Shown here in pieces: positions 32,701 through 36,488 of a stretch of 36,488 bases of DNA. The notes under the pieces were generated by a model. The model was not told the DNA's origin and did not search any database. It worked only from the letters and a program-made list of their open reading frames with translations. A program made the position numbers and the translations under genes. Every line of letters starts with the position of its first letter. Position 1 is the first letter of the stretch. The stretch lies in IMG/VR virus record IMGVR_UViG_3300020421_000066, positions 1 through 36,488 of that record; one strand, 5' to 3'. The DNA is from a virus.

Positions 32701-33799
32701 TAATATTGGATATGCATTGATTGATGATGAAGTTATTAGTTACACAAGTGTTGGTGTAAATCAACTTTCTGGTACTATTACTCGTGGAGTTGATGGTACT
32801 ATACCTATCAACCATGAAATAAATGCTCCTGTTCAGAAGTATGAAATTTCTGGTATATCATTACGTAAGATCAATACTGAACATGATCTTGCACAAGTAA
32901 ATGGTGCTGTCAATGCTAGTTTAGATTCTTATTTTGGTAAGATTACTGGTACTAAATTCTTTGAAAAGGATAAAGTTACTGGTGGAGATAAAGGTAAAGG
33001 ATCTATGAATATATGTTTTGATACAGTCAATCCAAATATTTCTCATAGTTTACCTATTGGTACAAAACTTACTGGTAAGATAAGAACCACTTCTGGTACA
33101 AGTATTGATGGAAATGAGACTGCTTTCTTAGATCAAGGTTATCAAGATATTTCATTGTTTGGTAGAACTCAATTAGATTCACCTAGAATAATTGCTTCTA
33201 AAGTCAATGAACTTGATAAGTCAACTCTATTAGCACTTCCTGGTGGTAAATCATTTACATTTGAAGCAACCTTATCAACAACTGATAAGAATGTTTCTCC
33301 TATAATCAATGTATTCAAGAGTTCTGTTCTAACAGAAGGTTCTAGAATAAATCGACCTATTACAAACTTCAAGACAGATCGTAGATCAAACTTACTTGAT
33401 GATCCACATGCTATGTTATATCAAACGAAGGAAATTTTATTAGAGAATCCTTCTCAATCTCTCAAAGTATTATTTGCTGCTGATAGACCTGCTGAAGCAG
33501 ATGTCAGAGTTCTATATCGCTTGAAGAGAGAAGATAATTCTGAGTTTGATAAAGTATTTGAATTGATGCCAGGTTATGAAAATATTGATAACCAAGGTGA
33601 TGTAATAGATCCTAAAAATAATAGTGGTAAACCTGATGCTCTTGTTCCTCCAAGTACGGATGGAAACTTTATAGAGTATGAATTTACTGCTGATAATTTA
33701 CCATCGTTTACTGCATTCCAAGTCAAAGTTGTTATCGGTTCTGTGTCCTCTTCTAAGACACCAAGATTATTAGACTTTAGAGCAATAGCAGTAGCGTAA
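26744..33799 (+). CDS. Giant virion structural protein, DUF4815-like N-terminus (2351 aa)
   Basis: Starts ATG 26744, four bases after gp8. The N-terminus (LNVSPYFDDFDSEKNFNKV, then PGTPVQARELTTLQSILQGQIEKFGKHIFKEGSIVIPG) matches the DUF4815 structural domain of marine T4-like phages. Long beta-rich sections follow. The block from about residue 1549 (DPLAQSFEVAEEAGMFMTGVDFYF, then PLKVRIVSM and YLPKGDYAFYL) is a fibre/baseplate-type carbohydrate-binding-like fold. Gly-rich modules shared with the 2750-aa and 952-aa proteins recur, including ALIDDEVISY with TRGVDGTIPINHE near 1990. The C-terminus ends in RLLDFRAIAVA. It occupies the position of T4 genes 9 and 10 and probably forms a peripheral baseplate or fibre-attachment complex. 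Confidence 0.82.
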   Translation: MPQNTNLNVSPYFDDFDSEKNFNKVLFKPGTPVQARELTTLQSILQGQIEKFGKHIFKEGSIVIPGKFNYDFEYTYVKVESTFFGVPVESYYDKLIGVRIRGKDSGVTAKVVKVLPQSESLENSTTLYIKYEGSSDDLTRETFLDGENLVTLKDITYGVTTIADGSDFATASSSNATGFGSAFSLIRGIFFARGAFVEVKTETLILDQYGNEPSFRVGFLVREEIVTSVEDESLYDNAAGFSNFTAPGADRLKIGLVLTKKPLTDFNDENFIELFRTDVGEVKHLVDRTVYNELAKEFARRTYDESGNYYVTKFDLEPKECLNDRFSRYGQFTKDRLTEDGNVPSEDLMCMRIGPGKAYVRGFEVSVNGTKYLDIPKPRTTKTAETRAVGFEAGNRLRLNNVHHAAQIRLAAGNADFVDLRSARLGSNKATAAGDSIGRARVYDYKLQSSAYVDNSSVYELYLFDIVTDTKLTINQAISLNAPALVQGSRSGARGMLRSNASGSTTLILSETAGQFVLDEALIINGEQQGRVVTGITEYDLTDVKSVRSTGGGRTFGADVLMEEIANFGSVAVNISAPSGGKSTISSGVTGWAKKIRPGSIISYTATGITVPVFHKVTSVSGSGFSAECEAVQTVTNVCNGALPSGALTVSGVRVLGGRVKESKKGTLVADMPHTNVESVDLTESTIFVRDEATSQSTSGGGQLTLPSLVGSDYVYAAFDEERYNVTYTNGTTAVLSSDQFAFTNGGKSATISGLTASQSGNVIVQVTKQKSKVNSKVKTLIQCATLDITGSNKANSGVTTGLKDGLTTNGVYGKRVQDKEVSLDNADIIEVHAVFESSGSGTPTIPKLTLAAFSGPNQNNTDIQIGEVGIGKSSGAAALVLARSGVDAVEIVTRNNQSFFETEEISFQKSGVKANLSTNEPGDPNIRKNYVLDNGQRDEYYDFGRLTRKPNVSEPQGRLKVFYDRYDIQGDDSGDIVTASSYEKEQYDRVPSMGNVRNTDTIDIRPRVAQYSGSRSPFEFDSRIFSGGGSATNVLTSGENVTFDYDYYVGRKDRLYLNRNQSFTIIEGTPSDNPQLPEPVSQSFEIAQIHYKPYIYNARWEVDVKYKGTKRFTMRDIGKLEERLDTLEEVTSLSLLESKTDSLVIRDPSTGLDRFKNGFVVDPFNDFNVTDKTQTEIKYEIDDGMMISKKYRDSIDLLIGSNSVVGVNGAPDPTVDPRFATDLGSPNVKKIGNHVTLNYTEVADREQLFATRLESVNPYMFRDWNGMLSLDPEDDVYIDRNQVTITEGEGFANDFFSQGAPVPHVREQNIEFNATTLKPDTKHYAYWSGTDMIDENNYIIPKLLEVTPVSGSFQIGETVSGPNIRFRLASPNHKAGPFNSPQIVYDINPYSPNVGLSSSYSETSSVLNVDCAALNQKSDGNFFGRVSTGIRLVGETSGAQADIADVRLVTDDLGTVQGCYYIPPDTFRDGTHSSLITQVKPENVIPGKNISNANSEWFSEGFEITDTTVIRTEPALPIPVINHNYFITNNITNVTNITQVQPEQHDDDPLAQSFEVAEEAGMFMTGVDFYFQSRSEKIPLKVRIVSMESGFPSQKIMKNSEVEVDPINVNISDDGTIPTHFGFKAPVYLPKGDYAFYLGSSSGDYDAWISQVGEADIRTANLSQFQKIIVSKQPTQGSLFKAQSNVTWTASQLEDLKYKSYRAEFTTEPGTVRMYNPALQTYGTRNNLPSNPIETFAKRVYVGLSSGSTSPHLINGAVISQVSNTTARGVIAEALGHVANNDEDALGITYGGVGYEDGAAQSVSLVTMSGRGQGAVGILTVSGGIITSATIDPTSTGNGYKVGDTLTANLGSKGLGENLLLTVGVTTATSGLVLTNVSGAEFNTSDAISIVPQLGSGVGVASAQSGIVPSSVVVNSDEYDGKHFRVTHPSHGHYSNNDHAQLTGVGGDSVPTKLTVGYAASVTSIVSVGSSTGFSWFEGAQVSASNIGYALIDDEVISYTSVGVNQLSGTITRGVDGTIPINHEINAPVQKYEISGISLRKINTEHDLAQVNGAVNASLDSYFGKITGTKFFEKDKVTGGDKGKGSMNICFDTVNPNISHSLPIGTKLTGKIRTTSGTSIDGNETAFLDQGYQDISLFGRTQLDSPRIIASKVNELDKSTLLALPGGKSFTFEATLSTTDKNVSPIINVFKSSVLTEGSRINRPITNFKTDRRSNLLDDPHAMLYQTKEILLENPSQSLKVLFAADRPAEADVRVLYRLKREDNSEFDKVFELMPGYENIDNQGDVIDPKNNSGKPDALVPPSTDGNFIEYEFTADNLPSFTAFQVKVVIGSVSSSKTPRLLDFRAIAVA

Positions 33800-33960
33800 T
33801 GCCCATTGCAACAATCTCATTGAAAGATATCTCGAATAAAAAAGCAGCCAAAAAACTAATCAAACTCGCCAAAAAACATCCTAACCTATACACTCAATCT
33901 GAAGTTTTATACGCTAAAATGATAAAGAGAGTAGAGAAAAGGAAAAAAGAAAACAAATGA
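33799..33960 (+). CDS. Small basic hypothetical protein (53 aa)
   Basis: The ATG shares a base with the giant gene's stop (TAATG at 33797-33801), and the TGA overlaps the next ATG as ATGA. The product is strongly basic and Lys-rich (NKKAAKKLIKLAKKH near 13-27, ending KRVEKRKKENK) and probably helical. Both junctions support it. Function unknown; a small nucleic-acid- or membrane-binding protein, or a structural accessory, are possibilities. Confidence 0.78.
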   Translation: MPIATISLKDISNKKAAKKLIKLAKKHPNLYTQSEVLYAKMIKRVEKRKKENK

Positions 33961-34151
33961 CAAAAAGAGCAAAAGTAAAAGATCATAAAAACCTAGAAAG
34001 GGATCTGAAAACTCAAGCAATAGTGTCAACTGATAAGCTTGGTTATGACCGTTATATGGGTCAAAGAGAGTTTCATTTGAAACAAAAAAATGAACTTGAT
34101 GGTTTGAAAGCACAAATAGAGGAACTTAAATCCTTGCTTTTGAATAAATAG
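33957..34151 (+). CDS. Small protein with C-terminal coiled coil (64 aa)
   Basis: ATG 33957 overlaps the previous stop as ATGA. The N-terminal half is basic (MTKRAKVKDHKNLERDLK). The last about 25 residues (LKQKNELDGLKAQIEELKSLL) form a short heptad helix. No known family. It ends inside the late promoter of the next gene. Confidence 0.75.
   Translation: MTKRAKVKDHKNLERDLKTQAIVSTDKLGYDRYMGQREFHLKQKNELDGLKAQIEELKSLLLNK
34143..34150 (+). promoter_or_regulatory. T4-type late promoter
   Basis: AATAAATA overlaps the stop of the 64-aa gene and lies 24 bases before ATG 34175. Confidence 0.55.
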
Positions 34152-34174
34152 CTAAGTCAATAAACTAAGTAGTC

Positions 34175-34513
34175 ATGGCAGTTCCTGTAGTTAATATACA
34201 AATTGAACAAGGGACTGATTTTGAAGCTGCCTTCACAATCAAGAAGGCTGATGGAACTCGTTATAATTTGACGAACACTACCCTGTCTGCCAAGATGAGG
34301 AAGTGGTCTGGATCTTCTGGATACATCGGTTTTGGTGTAACCTTTGGTGCAGTACCTGCTAATGGTGTTATTACCATATCTCTTACAGATGCTCAATCAG
34401 GTATTATTACATCAGGTAGATATAATTATGATATCTTAGTACAAGATAATGTAAGTACTAAGATAAACAAAGTGATTCAAGGTCAAGCTCAAGTAAATGA
34501 CACAGTATCATAA
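34175..34513 (+). CDS. Small virion-like protein (112 aa)
   Basis: The product begins VNIQIEQGTDFEAAFTIKKADGTRYNLT, a beta-sandwich signature of phage baseplate upper-fibre N-terminal domains (BppU-like), and continues as alternating strands through RYNYDILVQDN. No cysteines or catalytic motif. It follows a late promoter. Its stop overlaps the next ATG (TAATG). Probably a connector or small tail/fibre component; the family link is by pattern only. Confidence 0.7.
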   Translation: MAVPVVNIQIEQGTDFEAAFTIKKADGTRYNLTNTTLSAKMRKWSGSSGYIGFGVTFGAVPANGVITISLTDAQSGIITSGRYNYDILVQDNVSTKINKVIQGQAQVNDTVS

Positions 34514-34905
34514 TGGAAGTATCCTTAGCTGCTGGTAACGTATACATTGTAGAGTTAGGAGATTCTGGTGCTGTACTAGAACCTAATGAACTTGGTAGTG
34601 ATTTTACTGTAACCTTACAAGGAACTGAAATAGCAACATCATCAGGAGGAGACGTGGCTAACTTATCCGAATTACAAGACGTAGACACAGGTAACCTAAA
34701 CTCTGCTACTAATAGGTTTGTCCTTATCTACGATACCGTTTCAAGTAAATTCAAATTTGTTAATCCAGACGAGGTGGTTGATGCTGCTGTTGGTGCAACG
34801 GTTCCTGGAGGAGCACCTGCTGTATCTGGATTGACTCAAGCTGCAGTAGATTACTTAGATGAAACACTTGATGATAAGATCGATCTTGATGGCGGAAGTT
34901 GGTAA
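34513..34905 (+). CDS. Small acidic virion-like protein (130 aa)
   Basis: Coupled by TAATG to the preceding gene. The N-terminal part is beta-rich (VYIVELGDSGAVLEPNELGSD). The centre holds a typical phage-fibre linker (NLSELQDVDTGNLNSATNRFVLIYD, then SKFKFVNPDEVVDAA). The C-terminus is acidic (VDYLDETLDDKIDLDGGSW). The linker is similar to fibre-stem sequence that recurs in marine phage fibres. Likely a fibre-associated structural protein. Confidence 0.72.
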   Translation: MEVSLAAGNVYIVELGDSGAVLEPNELGSDFTVTLQGTEIATSSGGDVANLSELQDVDTGNLNSATNRFVLIYDTVSSKFKFVNPDEVVDAAVGATVPGGAPAVSGLTQAAVDYLDETLDDKIDLDGGSW

Positions 34906-34907
34906 CT

Positions 34908-34915
34908 AATAAATA
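34908..34915 (+). promoter_or_regulatory. T4-type late promoter before the fibre-like gene
   Basis: AATAAATA directly after the stop of the 130-aa gene, about 117 bases before the ATG at 35033. The long leader includes a hairpin at 34970-34991. Confidence 0.5.
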
Positions 34916-34969
34916 AAAATAACTTGTCAAAATGAGACAGAGACAGTCTTTACTGTTAAAGTGAATTAT

Positions 34970-34991
34970 AGACGGTACATATCGTCTTTTT
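34970..34991 (+). terminator. Weak terminator-like hairpin in the fibre-gene leader
   Basis: AGACG (34970-34974) pairs with CGTCT (34983-34987), followed by a short T-run. It lies 55 bases downstream of the late-promoter motif, so it may also shape the leader. Confidence 0.4.
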
Positions 34992-35032
34992 AGTATTGAG
35001 ATAATGGTTTATATCTTACAATTTGGATACAG

Positions 35033-36488
35033 ATGGCTGCACCTGTTTTACAGTTTAAACGGGGTAATCTAGCTGCACTTCCAGGTTTACAAGCAGGTGA
35101 ACCAGGATTTGTTACAGATACCTACGATTTGTTTGTTGGAATTGACTCAACAACAGGCAATAATAAATTTGTTGGATCCCATCGTTACTGGACAAAGGAG
35201 ACCACTACCACTGGTAGTGCTGTCAAGGTTGTTGAAGGTACCGATAATGGATCTAGTTACATAGAGTTGAAAGCTCCTGCAAGTTTAGGAGCAAATGAAA
35301 CTTACATCTTACCTGCCACTGCAACTAATGCAGGTTTCCTAAAGGTAGATGGAAGTGGAAATATGTCTTGGGATGTTAACCCAGGATCCTCTGGTACCAC
35401 AGAGATTGCTAATATCAATATTGATGGTGGTACAGATATCGGTGCTGCTATTGCAGATGCTGATCTATTCATAGTTGATGATGGTGGTGGTGGAACTAAT
35501 AGAAAGACTACTGCTTCACGAGTAAAAGACTACGTTCTTGGTGGTGGACAAGGAGCAAACTTCTCTGCTATATCAGTATCTGGTATTGGTACTGTAACGT
35601 TTGCTGATACCACGACCTTGAAGGTTGGTGCTGGTGCAACTGTTACTGGTGCTCTAGACGTAGATGGAGGTGCTAACATAGCATCTGGTCTTACTGTTAC
35701 TGGTGGTGCTACAGTAAACTCATTACAGGTTTCTGATCTTACAGACAACCGTGTTGTTATTGCTGGTACTTCTGGAGAACTAGAAGATAGTGGTAACTTA
35801 ACCTTCGATGGTTCCACATTAGGTGTTACTGGTACAGTAAACGCAACTCAATTCACTGGATCTGGTGCTGGTTTATCTGCTGGTACAACTCCAGTTACAA
35901 CATTAGATATAGACGGTGCTACAGACATTGGTGCTGCTATTGTAGATGGTGATGAGTTTATCATCGATGACGGTGGTAATGGAACTAACAGAAAGACTGA
36001 TGCTTCTAGAATCAAGGACTACGTTCTTGGTGGTGGACAAGGTGCTAACTTTAGTGCTATAAACGTCAGTGGTATTACAACTGCTACATTCCTAAAGGCA
36101 ACTACAGCAACAGTTGGTGCTGGACTAACAGTCACAGGTGCTCTTGATGTTGACGGTGGTGCTAACATCGCTTCTGGACTTACCGTAACTGGTGGAGCTA
36201 CAGTTGGTGGTGCTGCTGATTTCAATGGTGGAGTAACAGCTAACACATTAGTTGTTGAAGATCTTACAGACAACAGAGTTGTTATTGCTGGTTCTGGTGG
36301 AGAACTAGAAGACAGTGGTAATCTAACCTTCAATGGTTCTGAGTTGGGTGTTACTGGTACAGTAAACGCTTCTTCTACAGTTACTGCTTCTGCATTCCAT
36401 ACAGGTGCTGAAGGATCTGCTATTAGAGTTACATCTAATACCATTTCTGGTCCTGCGACCATGACTCTTGACCCTGCTGGTGTTGGAG
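35033..36488 (+). CDS. Repeat-built tail-fibre-like protein, 3' end outside window
   Basis: ATG 35033 opens a frame without stop to the window end (485 residues seen). The N-terminal FKRGNLAALPGLQAGEPGFVTDTYDLFVGI is a common phage-fibre attachment start. After about 120 residues come repeats of period 163 residues (489 bases): TDIGAAI, TNRKT-ASR-KDYVLGGGQGANFSAI and GALDVDGGANIASGLTVTGGATV recur. The second copy gains 12 residues before LTDNRVVIAG. The composition is Gly/Thr/Val-rich and nearly Trp-free, like a beta-helical fibre stem. It probably binds host receptors at its unseen C-terminal end. Confidence 0.85.
   Translation, partial: MAAPVLQFKRGNLAALPGLQAGEPGFVTDTYDLFVGIDSTTGNNKFVGSHRYWTKETTTTGSAVKVVEGTDNGSSYIELKAPASLGANETYILPATATNAGFLKVDGSGNMSWDVNPGSSGTTEIANINIDGGTDIGAAIADADLFIVDDGGGGTNRKTTASRVKDYVLGGGQGANFSAISVSGIGTVTFADTTTLKVGAGATVTGALDVDGGANIASGLTVTGGATVNSLQVSDLTDNRVVIAGTSGELEDSGNLTFDGSTLGVTGTVNATQFTGSGAGLSAGTTPVTTLDIDGATDIGAAIVDGDEFIIDDGGNGTNRKTDASRIKDYVLGGGQGANFSAINVSGITTATFLKATTATVGAGLTVTGALDVDGGANIASGLTVTGGATVGGAADFNGGVTANTLVVEDLTDNRVVIAGSGGELEDSGNLTFNGSELGVTGTVNASSTVTASAFHTGAEGSAIRVTSNTISGPATMTLDPAGVG
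35441..36418 (+). repeat. Long tandem repeat in the fibre-like gene (period 489 bp)
   Basis: GGTGCTGCT-containing DNA at 35441 recurs at 35930, 489 bases on, and most of the sequence between recurs after that. The second unit carries a 36-base insertion, so the LTDNRVVIAG region is displaced by 525 bases. The two copies differ at many synonymous positions. Confidence 0.8.

Noticed and set aside
36019-36462. 147-codon minus-strand frame, and a related 95-codon frame at 35530-35817
   Set aside because: Pro/Val/Ala-rich antisense shadows of the fibre repeat; their similarity simply follows from the repeat units on the plus strand.

Overview
The window looks like part of a T4-like (tevenvirus-type) cyanomyovirus genome infecting marine Synechococcus or Prochlorococcus. 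The reasons are the low GC content, coding density with ATGA and TAATG junctions throughout, T4-type baseplate genes in T4 order (gp25, gp6, large wedge proteins, gp8, then fibre-like proteins), NATAAATA late-promoter motifs, and a carbamoyltransferase, N-terminal-twitch radical SAM protein and sulfotransferase-like genes of the kind carried by marine T4-like phages. No host chromosomal gene is visible. Assignments come from reading motifs by eye; no database search was run.

Layout. (1) 1-1137: three very small plus-strand genes, then about 600 bp of mostly non-coding, repeat-rich DNA holding one 31-codon ORF, a clear intrinsic terminator (905-935) and TATAAT boxes. (2) 1138-1775: a plus-strand SGNH-hydrolase-like gene with its own terminator. 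(3) 1773-3222: a minus-strand string of two tiny membrane proteins, a 67-aa protein and an orphan beta-class DNA methyltransferase, followed upstream by a tRNA-Asp(GTC). (4) 3340-7611: a minus-strand accessory cluster read as sulfotransferase A, a 34-aa microprotein, two tandem SGNH hydrolases, a coiled-coil protein and the radical SAM protein. Four of these are joined by successive ATGA overlaps. (5) 7639-8690: a divergent plus-strand pair, a 52-aa protein with a strong ribosome-binding site and sulfotransferase B, a paralogue of A. (6) 8648-9102: two small minus-strand genes behind a late promoter. (7) 9177-11711: plus strand, a small acidic protein, a carbamoyltransferase, a glycosyltransferase-like protein, a 52-aa acidic protein and a strong terminator. 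(8) 11753-36488: the late structural operon, comprising gp25, gp6, a 2750-aa protein with a YHYH domain, a 952-aa protein, gp8, a 2351-aa DUF4815-like protein, small proteins, and a repeat-built fibre-like protein that runs off the window.

How it may work together (inference). Regions 2-7 place enzymes able to sulfate, acylate or deacylate, carbamoylate and glycosylate carbohydrates, plus a radical SAM enzyme, next to the baseplate and fibre operon. One reading is a phage-encoded surface-decoration pathway acting on virion tail or fibre glycans or on the host envelope. The giant structural proteins share recurring small modules, as though one fold set had been shuffled among neighbouring baseplate or fibre proteins.
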